A stretch of 64,000 nucleotides of DNA, taken from Salirhabdus sp. Marseille-P4669 (GTDB lineage: Bacteria > Bacillota > Bacilli > Bacillales > Alkalibacillaceae). Made by a program: the position numbers and the translations under genes. A model generated the notes under the pieces. That model did not search any database. It was given only the letters and a program-made list of their open reading frames with translations, and was not told the origin of the DNA. Positions 37,830 to 46,751 of this stretch are shown piece by piece. The stretch covers positions 310,001 to 374,000 of the forward strand of contig NZ_OEQK01000001.1 in the NCBI RefSeq assembly GCF_900240405.1, given 5' to 3'. Position 1 is the first letter of the stretch, and each line of letters opens with the position of its first letter.

Positions 37830-38801
37830 ATGGAAAGAAGTCTGACAATGGAATTGGCACGGGTCACAGAAGCTGCCGCTTTAGCCTCAGCGAGATGGAT
37901 GGGGCGAGGAAAGAAGGATGAAGCGGATGATGCTGCAACAACTGCCATGCGTAATGTATTTGATACCATCCCAATGAAGGGTACAGTTGTCATAGGAGAA
38001 GGGGAAATGGATGAGGCACCAATGCTATATATTGGGGAACGATTAGGAAATGGCTATGGACCAAGAGTAGATGTAGCAGTGGATCCATTAGAGGGAACCA
38101 ATATTGTGGCATTAGGGACATGGAATGCATTAGCTGTATTAGCTGTTGCGGACCATGGGAAAATGCTGCATGCCCCTGATATGTATATGGAAAAAATTGC
38201 AGTAGGTCCGGAATCGGTTGGGAAAGTAGATATAAATGCTCCTGTAATCGACAACCTACAAGCTGTTGCAAAAGCAAAGGGGAAAGATATAGAGGATGTT
38301 GTGGCAACGGTATTACACCGTGAACGCCATGAAGAATTGATACATGACATACGTAAGGCCGGCGCTCGCATTAAGTTGATTCAAGACGGGGATGTAGCTG
38401 CTGCACTGAATACAGCATTTGATCATACAGGTGTCGACATTTTATTCGGTTCTGGTGGTGCCCCAGAAGGAGTTCTTGCAGCTGTAGGGCTGAAATGTCT
38501 AGGTGGAGAGCTACAAGGAAAGCTGCTCCCTCAAAATGAAGAAGAATTAAGACGTTGCAAGGCAATGGGCATTGAAGATATTAACCGTGTCTTAATGATG
38601 GAAGACCTCTGTGGTGGCGATGATGCTATTTTCGCAGCCACTGGTGTTACAGACGGGGAGCTTCTGAAAGGTGTTCAGTTTAGGGGTACTAAAGCTACAA
38701 CGCAAACCGTTGTCATGCGTGCCAAATCTGGTACCATTCGTTTTATCGATGGCAATCATAGTTTAAAGAAAAAACCAAACCTAGTGTTAAAGAATAGTTA
38801 A
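37830..38801 (+). CDS. glpX: Fructose-1,6-bisphosphatase class II
   Basis: Gluconeogenic fructose-1,6-bisphosphate hydrolysis (GlpX/YwjI type). From ATG 37830, with GGAGAGGG five bases upstream, it is 323 residues. A TTG seven codons earlier overlaps no site and is not used. Metal-binding segments of the inositol-phosphatase fold: [15 protein letters not shown] and [26 protein letters not shown] is conserved. Confidence 0.95.
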   Translation: MERSLTMELARVTEAAALASARWMGRGKKDEADDAATTAMRNVFDTIPMKGTVVIGEGEMDEAPMLYIGERLGNGYGPRVDVAVDPLEGTNIVALGTWNALAVLAVADHGKMLHAPDMYMEKIAVGPESVGKVDINAPVIDNLQAVAKAKGKDIEDVVATVLHRERHEELIHDIRKAGARIKLIQDGDVAAALNTAFDHTGVDILFGSGGAPEGVLAAVGLKCLGGELQGKLLPQNEEELRRCKAMGIEDINRVLMMEDLCGGDDAIFAATGVTDGELLKGVQFRGTKATTQTVVMRAKSGTIRFIDGNHSLKKKPNLVLKNS

Positions 38802-38804
38802 GGA

Positions 38805-38829
38805 GTCAGGTGCCCAAGCCTGGCTTTTT
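38805..38829 (+). terminator. Probable terminator after glpX
   Basis: Short stem GTCAGG / CCTGGC followed by TTTTTC. It begins three bases after the glpX stop. Confidence 0.6.
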
Positions 38830-39332
38830 CATTAGTTACTCTTCTAAAATCTTTTGCCGAGGCTATTTAAAACTAGAATATAAGCTAATTTTCTTAATAA
38901 AAGAAGGTATTTTGAAAAACCCTATTGAATAAATTATGTAAATAGGGTTAAAATGATAATGTTTGTATCAAGGTGGTTCGAAAACCCCCTTTCTTCTACA
39001 ATCAAGAAACTTGGCAAGTACTAAGCTTAATAGAGTGAATGCCTCGTACTTGTACTACCCAATCAAACATAATACGTATAGAAGCACCTTAACTGTAATT
39101 TTGAATACCGAAAAGGTCGAGTGGTATACGTAAGTCGGCTATCAATGGAGACTTGCATCCTTTACAATTGGTGCCTGCAAATGTATTACTTGGGTAGTAA
39201 AACTTCAAGATTTCTATTCTCCTGATTCGTTTCAATTTCCTTTTCTTTGATAGTTTTGAAAGTGGAATGATTGTTTCATAATGTTATATAAATTTTTACA
39301 ATGCATGAAAAATTAAATAAAGTGGTGATATT
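38830..39332 (+). promoter_or_regulatory. Long rho promoter and leader region
   Basis: About 500 bp with no gene. A candidate promoter is TTGAAT (38925) with TAAAAT (38949). It overlaps an inverted repeat AACCCTATT / AATAGGGTT (38918-38949). The presumed transcript leader of about 370 nt has C/U-rich, G-poor stretches such as the CCCCCTTTCTTCTAC near 38990 and the TTCTATTCTCCTGATTC near 39220. In B. subtilis, rho is autoregulated in its leader. No known riboswitch was recognised. Confidence 0.5.
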
Positions 39333-40616
39333 GTGTCTGCAATGACAATAGGACAACTGGAATCCTTAAATTTAAAGGAATTATATGCACAAGCAAGAGA
39401 ATTTAAAGTTTCTTATTATTCAAAATTAACGAAAAAAGAATTAATCTTTGCGATTCTTAAAGCACAAGCGGAGAAAGATGGTTATTTATTTATGGATGGA
39501 ATACTAGAAGTCATTCCATCAGAGGGATTTGGTTTTTTACGGCCAATAAATTATTCTCCAAGTGCAGAGGATATTTATATATCGGCATCTCAAATACGTA
39601 GATTTGACTTGCGTAATGGAGACAAAGTATCTGGTAAGGTTCGTCCTCCAAAAGAAAACGAACGCTACTACGGCTTGCTACACGTGGATGCGGTAAATGG
39701 TGAAGACCCTGATTCCGCAAAAGAACGTGTACACTTCCCGGCATTAACCCCATTATATCCAGATCGTTTAATGAAGTTAGAAACAGCTCCTCATAAGCTT
39801 TCTACTCGCATTATGGATTTAATGACACCTGTTGGTTTTGGTCAGCGTGGTCTAATCGTTGCTCCACCTAAGGCTGGTAAAACAATGCTAATAAAGGAAA
39901 TTGCCAATAGCATTTCAGTGAATCATCCAGATGCAAAGCTTATTATTTTACTTGTGGATGAAAGACCAGAGGAAGTAACCGATATTGAACGTTCGGTACA
40001 TGAGAATGTAGACGTTGTGAGCTCAACGTTTGATGAAATGCCAGATAACCATATTAAAGTCGCGGAGCTAGTATTAGAGCGTGCGATGCGTCTTGTGGAG
40101 CATAAGCGTGATGTTGTTATCTTGATGGATAGTATCACAAGATTAGCGCGTGCTTATAACTTAGTTATTCCGCCAAGTGGACGTACGTTATCAGGTGGTA
40201 TTGACCCAGCTGCTTTCCACCGTCCTAAACGTTTCTTTGGTGCTGCTCGTAATATCGAAGAAGGTGGAAGTGTTACGATTTTAGCTACAGCGCTTGTGGA
40301 TACTGGTTCAAGAATGGACGATGTTATTTACGAGGAATTCAAAGGTACTGGTAATATGGAGCTTCACTTAGACCGTCATTTAGCAGAGCGTCGTATTTTC
40401 CCTGCTATTGATATTTTACGTTCTGGTACACGTAAGGAAGAGCTGCTCTTAACGAAATCCCAAATGGAAAAAATGTGGGCAATTCGCAAAACAATGAACG
40501 ATTCTCCAGATTTCGTAGAACGCTTCTTACGTCGACTAAAAGCATCGAAGACAAATGAAGAGTTTTACCAAATGATGGATGACGAAATGAAAGGGAAAGC
40601 TCATCCCCGTCGCTAA
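39333..40616 (+). CDS. rho: Transcription termination factor Rho
   Basis: Hexameric RNA-dependent ATPase that ends transcription at C-rich, unstructured sites. It is 427 residues, as in B. subtilis. An N-terminal Rho-N helix ([19 protein letters not shown]), an S1-like RNA-binding domain ([20 protein letters not shown]), Walker A in [14 protein letters not shown] (about 176-189) and Walker B in [13 protein letters not shown] are visible. GTG start behind AAAGTGGTGA. Long leader upstream. Confidence 0.96.
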   Translation: MSAMTIGQLESLNLKELYAQAREFKVSYYSKLTKKELIFAILKAQAEKDGYLFMDGILEVIPSEGFGFLRPINYSPSAEDIYISASQIRRFDLRNGDKVSGKVRPPKENERYYGLLHVDAVNGEDPDSAKERVHFPALTPLYPDRLMKLETAPHKLSTRIMDLMTPVGFGQRGLIVAPPKAGKTMLIKEIANSISVNHPDAKLIILLVDERPEEVTDIERSVHENVDVVSSTFDEMPDNHIKVAELVLERAMRLVEHKRDVVILMDSITRLARAYNLVIPPSGRTLSGGIDPAAFHRPKRFFGAARNIEEGGSVTILATALVDTGSRMDDVIYEEFKGTGNMELHLDRHLAERRIFPAIDILRSGTRKEELLLTKSQMEKMWAIRKTMNDSPDFVERFLRRLKASKTNEEFYQMMDDEMKGKAHPRR

Positions 40617-40807
40617 TTTGGCATTAGAGCAAGGAATGTACTAATTTTCGAAAGCGTTCCTATCATAGAAAATAGGTTGCAAAATGAATAGTAGCTTGTT
40701 ATAATCTTTCTATGTGAGTTCAAAAGTATGAATAATCACTGTAAACAGTGTTTTTGACATTAACTCTGTCTCAAAAATGATTCAGGGCAAAAGGAGTGAA
40801 AATAGAC

Positions 40808-41053
40808 ATGAAACAAGGCATTCATCCAGAATACAGAAAAGTTGTATTCCTTGATACTAGCTCAGATTTTAAATTTTTGAGTGGTTCAACACTTAACTCC
40901 GATGAAACAATTGAATGGGAAGATGGAAACACATATCCATTAATCCGTGTAGAGATCAGCTCTGCTTCTCACCCATTCTACACTGGTCAGCAAAAAGCTG
41001 ATAAAGTCGGTGGTCGTGTGGATCGCTTTAAGAAAAAATATAACCTTAAATAA
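40808..41053 (+). CDS. rpmE2: Ribosomal protein L31, type B (zinc-free)
   Basis: Large-subunit ribosomal protein of 81 residues from ATG 40808, with AAAGGAG upstream. The conserved end [10 protein letters not shown]...[11 protein letters not shown] identifies L31. The protein has no cysteine and carries the insert [13 protein letters not shown], both typical of the zinc-independent type B form (YtiA/RpmE2). It occupies the rho-tdk position where B. subtilis has the zinc-binding type A rpmE. I see no Zur-like palindrome upstream. Confidence 0.93.
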   Translation: MKQGIHPEYRKVVFLDTSSDFKFLSGSTLNSDETIEWEDGNTYPLIRVEISSASHPFYTGQQKADKVGGRVDRFKKKYNLK

Positions 41054-41085
41054 GATTCTCCGGAGTCTATTTAATCCCACATCCT

Positions 41086-41124
41086 CGGGCAGTACACCCA
41101 TCCAAGTGGTGGCGTTACTGCCCG
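41086..41124 (+). other. Stable hairpin between L31 gene and its terminator
   Basis: Perfect 9-bp stem CGGGCAGTA / TACTGCCCG closing a 21-base loop with an inner CACC/GGTG pairing. There is no T-tail; a separate terminator follows at 41141. It may be an mRNA-stabilising or processed structure. Its role is unknown. Confidence 0.55.
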
Positions 41125-41140
41125 TATTAAATGTGAATAA

Positions 41141-41175
41141 AAACAGGCAAAACAGCAATATTTTGCCTGTTTTTT
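41141..41175 (+). terminator. Intrinsic terminator after rpmE2
   Basis: Perfect 12-bp stem AAACAGGCAAAA / TTTTGCCTGTTT with an eight-base loop and a run of T. Confidence 0.92.
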
Positions 41176-41323
41176 TATTGGCCACTTTTGATTATAATGA
41201 AGTGAATTTGAAAAAATAAATCGTATAAAGATGATTCCTTTTTACTATAAAGGAAACACAACATGTCCGATATAATGAAAGTATTGTATTTTTGAAAGAG
41301 ATGATTGGAAGGGAGAGCTCCAC

Positions 41324-41941
41324 GTGCTTGTAATGAAACAAAGTGGATGGGTGGAAGTAATATGCGGAAGTATGTTTTCCGGTAAGTCTGAAGAGCTTAT
41401 TCGCCGTGTCCGCCGCGCAACGTATGGAAATTTAAAAGTAAAAGTGTTTAAACCTGCTATTGATAATCGCTATTCAGAAGAATCTGTTGTGTCCCACAAT
41501 GGAAATTCTGTCGTAGCGCAACCCATTAATAAATCACTGGAAATATACGATTACATAGATGAGTCTTACGATGTAATCGGTATAGATGAAGTACAATTTT
41601 TTGACGAACACATCGTGGAGGTTTGTCAAGACTTAGCGAACCAAGGCTATCGTGTTGTAGTTGCTGGCCTTGATTTGGATTTTCGTGGAGAACCATTTGG
41701 ACAAGTTCCAGAATTGATGGCACTTAGTGAAGAAGTGACCAAATTAAATGCAATTTGCCCAGTGTGTGGCTCACCTTCTAGCAGAACCCAACGGTTAATT
41801 AACGGAAAGCCCGCATCCTATGATGATCCCATTATTATGGTAGGTGCCTCTGAATCGTACGAGCCACGCTGCCGACATCATCATGAAGTACCAAATAAAC
41901 CTAATATCACAAGAATAGCAAGAAAAAGCATTGTGAAATAA
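41324..41941 (+). CDS. tdk: Thymidine kinase
   Basis: Salvage phosphorylation of thymidine with ATP. 205 residues from GTG 41324, behind AAGGGAG, giving [16 protein letters not shown], which aligns with the B. subtilis N terminus. P-loop [11 protein letters not shown] (about 15-25), Walker B-like [10 protein letters not shown] and the zinc lasso CPVC...CRHHH are intact. Confidence 0.95.
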   Translation: MLVMKQSGWVEVICGSMFSGKSEELIRRVRRATYGNLKVKVFKPAIDNRYSEESVVSHNGNSVVAQPINKSLEIYDYIDESYDVIGIDEVQFFDEHIVEVCQDLANQGYRVVVAGLDLDFRGEPFGQVPELMALSEEVTKLNAICPVCGSPSSRTQRLINGKPASYDDPIIMVGASESYEPRCRHHHEVPNKPNITRIARKSIVK

Positions 41942-41945
41942 GGAG

Positions 41946-41973
41946 AACTGCTGGGGAGCCAGCAGTTTTTTTT
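41946..41973 (+). terminator. Intrinsic terminator after tdk
   Basis: AACTGCTGG / CCAGCAGTT with a GGAG loop and eight T, a few bases after the tdk stop. Confidence 0.92.
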
Positions 41974-41979
41974 GTTTGA

Positions 41980-42071
41980 GGGTGCCTGTCACTCCCCGAA
42001 ATGTGTCGAATCGTGTCTTTGTGCGGGCAGTTTGGTTTGGAGTGCCTGGCACCACCCGAAATGTGTCGAAT
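41980..42071. repeat. REP-like GGTGCCTGTCACTCC repeat pair, inverted relative to 9737-9827
   Basis: Two related 32-bp copies, at 41980-42011 (GGGTGCCTGTCACTCCCCGA followed by AATGTGTCGAAT) and 42040-42071 (GAGTGCCTGGCACCACCCGA followed by AATGTGTCGAAT). Each is the reverse complement of the elements beside pbpG. In both places the element occurs as a direct pair, 46 or 60 bp apart, right behind a terminator. Confidence 0.78.
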
Positions 42072-42115
42072 CCCATATTGGCACCGGCTCCATATTCCCA
42101 TTCTAAATTCTACTT

Positions 42116-42144
42116 TTGACTAGCATGATTGCCTATACTATAAT
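42116..42144 (+). promoter_or_regulatory. Sigma-A promoter for prfA-prmC
   Basis: TTGACT (42116-42121), exactly 17 bp, TATAAT (42139-42144), about 34 bp before the prfA start. Confidence 0.82.
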
Positions 42145-42177
42145 TAGATTGCTTAGGAAAAGAAGAGGTGGACGTTC

Positions 42178-43248
42178 ATGTTAGATAAACTACAATCCCT
42201 TGAGGATCGTTACGATAAATTAAATGAGATGTTAAGTGATCCTGAGGTTATAAGTGATTCGAAAAAGTTAAGAGAGTATTCAAAGGAACAATCAGACCTT
42301 CAAGAAATCGTAGAAAAGTATCGCGAATATAAAGATATTTCTTCTCAATTGAATGATGCGAAAGCGATGTTAGAGGATTCATTAGATGATGAAATGCTAA
42401 GCATGGTTAAAGAAGAAATCAGTGAATTATCCAGTGCGAAAGAAGAGCTTGAAGGAACGTTGAAAATTTTACTAATCCCGAAAGATCCAAACGATGATAA
42501 AAACGTAATTATGGAAGTTCGTGGAGCTGCTGGTGGAGATGAGGCTGCATTATTTGCTGGAGATCTGTATCGTATGTACAGCCGTTATGTAGAAGCGCAA
42601 GGATGGAAAACAGAGATCATTGAGTATCACGAGGCCGATGTTGGCGGATACAAAGAAATCATTTTCATGGTAAATGGGAAAGGTGCCTATTCTAAATTGA
42701 AATTCGAAAATGGTGCACACCGGGTGCAGCGTGTTCCAGAAACAGAATCTGGCGGAAGAATTCATACCTCCACTGCAACGGTCGCTTGTTTACCAGAAGC
42801 AGAAGAAGTGGAAGTAGACATTCATGAAAAGGATATACGTGTCGACACGTTCGCATCAAGTGGCCCTGGTGGACAAAGTGTTAACACGACCATGTCTGCA
42901 GTTCGTTTAACCCACCTTCCAACTGGTACTGTTGTATCTTGTCAGGATGAAAAGTCACAAATTAAAAACAAAGAAAAGGCAATGAAAGTTCTTCGTGCCC
43001 GTGTGTATGAGAAATTCCAGCAAGAGGCTCAAGCAGAATACGACGAAACAAGAAAATCTGCAGTAGGTACTGGAGATCGCTCGGAGCGTATTCGTACGTA
43101 TAATTTTCCACAAAATCGCGTAACCGATCATCGAATTGGTTTAACGATTCAAAAGCTAGACCAGATTCTAGAAGGAAAGCTAGACGAAGTCATTGATGCA
43201 TTAATCATTGAGGAACAAACAAAACGTCTAGAAGCTATCGGTGAGTAA
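42178..43248 (+). CDS. prfA: Peptide chain release factor 1
   Basis: Recognises UAA/UAG and triggers peptide release. 356 residues, as in B. subtilis. The GGQ loop is in [19 protein letters not shown], and the stop-codon-recognition region and N-terminal coiled coil ([13 protein letters not shown]) are present. AGAGGTGG precedes the ATG. Its 3' end overlaps the ribosome binding site of prmC, whose product methylates the GGQ glutamine. Confidence 0.97.
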   Translation: MLDKLQSLEDRYDKLNEMLSDPEVISDSKKLREYSKEQSDLQEIVEKYREYKDISSQLNDAKAMLEDSLDDEMLSMVKEEISELSSAKEELEGTLKILLIPKDPNDDKNVIMEVRGAAGGDEAALFAGDLYRMYSRYVEAQGWKTEIIEYHEADVGGYKEIIFMVNGKGAYSKLKFENGAHRVQRVPETESGGRIHTSTATVACLPEAEEVEVDIHEKDIRVDTFASSGPGGQSVNTTMSAVRLTHLPTGTVVSCQDEKSQIKNKEKAMKVLRARVYEKFQQEAQAEYDETRKSAVGTGDRSERIRTYNFPQNRVTDHRIGLTIQKLDQILEGKLDEVIDALIIEEQTKRLEAIGE

Positions 43249-43249
43249 T

Positions 43250-44116
43250 ATGTCATTCCAAACCATATGGGAGGCCCGACGCTGGGCTTCTCTTTTTTTA
43301 AAGGAACACAATCGCGAAGAAAATGTTGTGGATATATTGCTGATGCATCATTTAAACCTATCTCGTGCCATGCTTTTAGCCTCTCTACAAGACCCGATGC
43401 CTGATGAATATGTGGATATATTTGTGGAGCAAATCAAATCCCATGGAGAAACAGGGGTACCGATTCAGCATTTGCTGGGCTATGAACATTTTTATGGGAG
43501 AACGTTTCAGGTGAATGAACATGTTCTTATCCCAAGACCAGAAACAGAAGAGCTTGTGGAGCTTGTGTTACAGCAGATTTCCAAAGGCTTTGACTATAAT
43601 GCAACGCCACTTACGGCTGTAGATATTGGGGCAGGATCTGGGGCTATTTGTGTCACATTGAAAAAGGAAAACCCGCATTTAGACGTAAAAGCTGTGGATA
43701 TCTCAGAAGAAGCACTGGCGATTGCGAGGAAAAATGCCAATGGGCTTGGAGCAGAAGTAGAATTTTTACAAGGCAATTTTTTAAAACCGTTAATTGAAAA
43801 AAATATAAAAGTGGATATTCTAGTCTCTAATCCGCCATATATCTCCATCCATGATCGGGAGGAGCTATCGGATACCGTACGTGACTATGATCCGTCGCTT
43901 GCGCTTTTTGCAGGAGATGATGGGCTTGATGCGTATCGGGCCATTATTAAGGATTTGCCAAAGGTTTTAAAACAAAAGGCTTTGATTGCATTTGAAATTG
44001 GTTATCAACAAGGTGAGGCAGTGAAACAACTTTTATTAACAACTTATCCACAAAGTAATCCACAAATTGTAGAAGATATTAATGGAAAAGACCGAATCGT
44101 GTACTGCTGGCTCTAA
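43250..44116 (+). CDS. prmC: Release factor glutamine methyltransferase
   Basis: SAM-dependent N5-methylation of the GGQ glutamine of release factors. I start at ATG 43250, giving 288 residues as in B. subtilis, because CGGTGAG precedes it; a GTG at 43241 has no site. The SAM motif is AVDIGAGSGAICVTL and the catalytic NPPY motif is LVSNPPYIS. It begins one base after the prfA stop, so the two are translationally coupled. Confidence 0.95.
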   Translation: MSFQTIWEARRWASLFLKEHNREENVVDILLMHHLNLSRAMLLASLQDPMPDEYVDIFVEQIKSHGETGVPIQHLLGYEHFYGRTFQVNEHVLIPRPETEELVELVLQQISKGFDYNATPLTAVDIGAGSGAICVTLKKENPHLDVKAVDISEEALAIARKNANGLGAEVEFLQGNFLKPLIEKNIKVDILVSNPPYISIHDREELSDTVRDYDPSLALFAGDDGLDAYRAIIKDLPKVLKQKALIAFEIGYQQGEAVKQLLLTTYPQSNPQIVEDINGKDRIVYCWL

Positions 44117-44138
44117 ATTAGGGCTAGCAATTTTTTTA
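44105..44138 (+). terminator. Intrinsic terminator overlapping the prmC stop
   Basis: TGCTGGCTC / GGGCTAGCA (two G-U pairs), with the stop codon in the loop, followed by ATTTTTTTATTT. Confidence 0.8.
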
Positions 44139-44308
44139 TTTATCAGGCTTTTTACCAATAAACCTTTAAATTCCTCCAACCGGGTAACCACAGTACCTCA
44201 CAAGCTATTCTAGTAAAAAACTCTAGCAAAATTTCATTTTCCGATGTTTAAAATAATAGAGTCGTGCCCATACTGAGACCAAGATTAGGTTATAGGGGGC
44301 CATACAAA

Positions 44309-44923
44309 ATGAAAAAGATTATTTTTTTCGTAACAGTTGCAATTATTTTCTTTATGAATCCGTTAATTGGTTTTGGCAATAGTTCCAATGCAACAGGAGA
44401 ATATCAGGTTATACCAGATGATTCGATTCGCTTACGCATTTTAGCTAATTCAAATAGTGATGCCGACCAACAAATAAAAAGAGAAATTCGCGACCGCGTA
44501 AATGCGGAAATTACCGAATGGGTCATGACCCTTGAGGACATCCATACAGCTCGTGATGTAATAGAAGGCAATTTAATTAATATTGAACAAATTGTGCAAG
44601 AGGTTCTTCAGGAAAATGGAGCAAATCAGTCCTTTGACGTTACCTTTGGCGATGTGCAATTCCCGTCTAAAGTATACGGAAATCAAGTGTACCCAGCAGG
44701 TGTATACGAAGCTGTTTTGATAACACTTGGTGAAGGTGAAGGGGACAATTGGTGGTGTGTGTTATTCCCACCGTTATGCTTCTTGGATTTTTCAAATGGA
44801 ACGAGCGTATCTGCTGACGATACAGCTGAAAATATGTCCACAGTGCCCGGTGAAAAAAAGGTAGAAGTGAAGTTTTTCCTATTTGAGTGGATTGACAAGC
44901 TGATCAATCTATTATTTAAATAA
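44309..44923 (+). CDS. spoIIR: Stage II sporulation protein R
   Basis: Forespore-secreted signal that activates SpoIIGA, and so processing of pro-sigma-E in the mother cell. From ATG 44309 (TAGGGGGC site) it is 204 residues; an in-frame upstream start adds 15 residues without a site. It has an N-terminal signal peptide (KKIIFFVTVAIIFFMNPLIG) and the family core SIRLRILANSNSDADQQIKR, FPSKVYGNQVYPAGVYEAV and WWCVLFPPLCFLD. Confidence 0.93.
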   Translation: MKKIIFFVTVAIIFFMNPLIGFGNSSNATGEYQVIPDDSIRLRILANSNSDADQQIKREIRDRVNAEITEWVMTLEDIHTARDVIEGNLINIEQIVQEVLQENGANQSFDVTFGDVQFPSKVYGNQVYPAGVYEAVLITLGEGEGDNWWCVLFPPLCFLDFSNGTSVSADDTAENMSTVPGEKKVEVKFFLFEWIDKLINLLFK

Positions 44924-44987
44924 CCGAGCATATTCTATCACCTCCGTTCATAGAGTAGAAATAGATAATGAAATGGGAGTGAGATGG

Positions 44988-45431
44988 ATGATCAATATTC
45001 TACCGGCACAAGAGGCAAGTAAAGCAGTAGTAGAGGCGTTTTTTGGAGAGCATTGGCATAAACAAACAGATAAAGATGATTTATATAAGTTTGGTAGATT
45101 TATAGAGATGAAGGGTGAAAAGCTAGGATTCTTTGCCTTAGTACCTTGTGAAAACAAAGAGGGATGGCTACGCACCCTATATTTTAAAGAGGATTTTAGC
45201 CCAGCAATGATCATGTTAGGGATAGACTGGATAAAAGAAGCTGCACAACAGGCTGGTTTGAAACGAATTTATGCCTTTAGTCACAGCTCATCCACAGATA
45301 CATTATTTAAGAGCTGGGGATTTGAAAACAGCGATGATCAACCAAAAAGTATCACAGCATCCGTGGATAAACAGGGGAATTGGTGGATGTTACCAACATA
45401 TTTATCAACAGCTGTGGATAAGTCTTGTTGA
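44988..45431 (+). CDS. ywlB: GNAT-family N-acetyltransferase-like protein YwlB
   Basis: A 147-residue protein from ATG 44988 (GGGAGTGAG site; an ATG 15 bp earlier precedes it). It lies between spoIIR and ywlC, like B. subtilis ywlB, and has the beta-alpha pattern of a GNAT fold (GFFALVPCENKEGWLRTLYFKEDF, broken here only for length). The acetyl-CoA P-loop is poorly conserved, so catalytic activity is uncertain. Its last codons contain DnaA boxes, so the 3' end doubles as a protein-binding region. Confidence 0.75.
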   Translation: MINILPAQEASKAVVEAFFGEHWHKQTDKDDLYKFGRFIEMKGEKLGFFALVPCENKEGWLRTLYFKEDFSPAMIMLGIDWIKEAAQQAGLKRIYAFSHSSSTDTLFKSWGFENSDDQPKSITASVDKQGNWWMLPTYLSTAVDKSC

Positions 45432-45551
45432 TAACCTGTGTAAACGATGTGTAAAAATGTAATATTTCTGTAAAAATAAAATGCTAGGATGGCTCAGGTG
45501 CTGTCATACTAGCATTTTTTAATGTGTATAACGGTATTGTGTTGTGGATAA
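45362..45551. promoter_or_regulatory. DnaA-box cluster upstream of ywlC
   Basis: Six DnaA-box-like nonamers in 190 bp. Matches to TTATNCACA: 45413-45421 (TGTGGATAA), 45523-45531 (TGTGTATAA) and 45543-45551 (TGTGGATAA), all on the minus strand. One-mismatch boxes: 45362-45370 (CGTGGATAA), 45402-45410 (TTATCAACA) and 45426-45434 (TGTTGATAA). A DnaA-box cluster upstream of ywlC is one of the known high-affinity DnaA sites in B. subtilis that titrate DnaA. Confidence 0.8.
45479..45519 (+). terminator. Intrinsic terminator after ywlB
   Basis: AAATGCTAG / CTAGCATTT stem with a longer loop and a T-run, located inside the DnaA-box cluster. Confidence 0.8.
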
Positions 45552-45629
45552 CTTGAATTACTTGCCAAGCTAACTAAAAACGTATCATAATTAGTATGGA
45601 AATGTTCGTAATTGACAGGAGTGCAAGGA

Positions 45630-46661
45630 ATGGACACAAAATATTGGGATTTACAAAACATACAAGTGACGGAAAACAATTCAGCGATTCAACAAGCTGC
45701 GGAAGCAATTCAACATAAACATACAGTAGCTTTCCCAACAGAAACCGTATATGGACTTGGGGCAGATGCTACTTCAGAGGAAGCTGTGGATAAAATTTTC
45801 AAGGCAAAAGGAAGACCCTCTGATAATCCACTGATTGTCCACATTGGGGAACAAAAGCAGGTGGAGCAAATCGTAAGTCAAATTCCTGAAAAGGCAGTAA
45901 AGCTAATGGATGCGTTTTGGCCAGGCCCTTTAACGATTATTTTAAAAAGCAACGGGGCTTGCGCGGAAAATGTAACAGCAGGGTTAGATTCCGTGGGGGT
46001 ACGTTTTCCCGACCACCCAGTTGCGATTGCGCTGTTGAAGGCTAGTGGTAAACCAGTCGCAGCTCCTAGTGCAAATCAGTCTGGTCGCCCGAGCCCAACA
46101 ACTGCAGAGCATGTGTTAGATGATTTATCCGGGAAAATATATGGGGTTCTGGATGGTGGACCAACCGGAGTAGGTGTCGAATCAACGGTTGTAGATTGCA
46201 CGGGGGATCTACCAGTCATATTGCGACCTGGTGGCGTCACGAAAGAGGAAATGGAACAAGTGGTTGGCCCTGTATTATTTGATGTCGCATTGAAGAATAA
46301 CAGTGAAAAACCAAAAGCACCAGGCATGAAGTATACCCACTATGCTCCAAATGCACCGTTATGGCTAGTGGAAGGAAGTGTAGAGAGAATAAAGGAAGTG
46401 GTTTCTCTCATGCAACAGGAAGGTAAGAGAGTTGGGGTAATGGTCAGCGAGGAAAACCGCGATCAATTTCAAGATGTTGTAGTGAAAACCTGTGGACATG
46501 GATCGGACCTGAGTGAGGTTGCCAAGCACATATATGATGTTTTGCGTGCGTTTAATAAAGAGGATGTGGATATCATCATCGGTCAAACTTATCCAAAAGA
46601 AGGGGTTGGGGTTGCAGTTATGAATCGTCTAGAGAAAGCTGCAACGAAAATGGTAAAATAA
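45630..46661 (+). CDS. ywlC: L-threonylcarbamoyladenylate synthase (Sua5/YwlC)
   Basis: Makes threonylcarbamoyl-AMP for the t6A modification of ANN-decoding tRNAs. From ATG 45630 (CAGGAG site) it is 343 residues. The TsaC core is in VAFPTETVYGLGADATSEEA, KGRPSDNPLIVHI and PAAPSANQSGRPSPT-like sequence. The C-terminal Sua5 domain distinguishes it from short TsaC. A TTG six codons earlier precedes the ribosome binding site. Confidence 0.94.
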   Translation: MDTKYWDLQNIQVTENNSAIQQAAEAIQHKHTVAFPTETVYGLGADATSEEAVDKIFKAKGRPSDNPLIVHIGEQKQVEQIVSQIPEKAVKLMDAFWPGPLTIILKSNGACAENVTAGLDSVGVRFPDHPVAIALLKASGKPVAAPSANQSGRPSPTTAEHVLDDLSGKIYGVLDGGPTGVGVESTVVDCTGDLPVILRPGGVTKEEMEQVVGPVLFDVALKNNSEKPKAPGMKYTHYAPNAPLWLVEGSVERIKEVVSLMQQEGKRVGVMVSEENRDQFQDVVVKTCGHGSDLSEVAKHIYDVLRAFNKEDVDIIIGQTYPKEGVGVAVMNRLEKAATKMVK

Positions 46662-46703
46662 CGAAATTTTTTCATAAAAAGAATCGAATACTTCTAAACT
46701 TGT

Positions 46704-46744
46704 CCCCTCTGACATATATTTTGTTTGTAGCATGTCCGAGGGGG
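46704..46744 (+). promoter_or_regulatory. Hairpin covering the mntP ribosome binding site
   Basis: CCCCTC-T-GACAT (46704-46715) pairs with ATGTC-C-GAGGGG (46732-46743), with a 16-base loop and a single mismatch. The right arm is the GAGGGGG Shine-Dalgarno of mntP. TTCTTTT follows, so it could alternatively be the ywlC terminator. The yybP-ykoY manganese riboswitch was not recognised. Confidence 0.6.
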
Positions 46745-46751
46745 TTCTTTT

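Noticed and set aside
40617-40807. Zur operator before the type B L31 gene
   Set aside because: No palindrome resembling the Bacillus Zur box was found; only a short CACTG/CAGTG hairpin and promoter-like sequence.
46662-46751. yybP-ykoY manganese riboswitch before mntP
   Set aside because: The gap is only 90 bp and shows a single simple hairpin; the conserved loops of that riboswitch were not recognisable.
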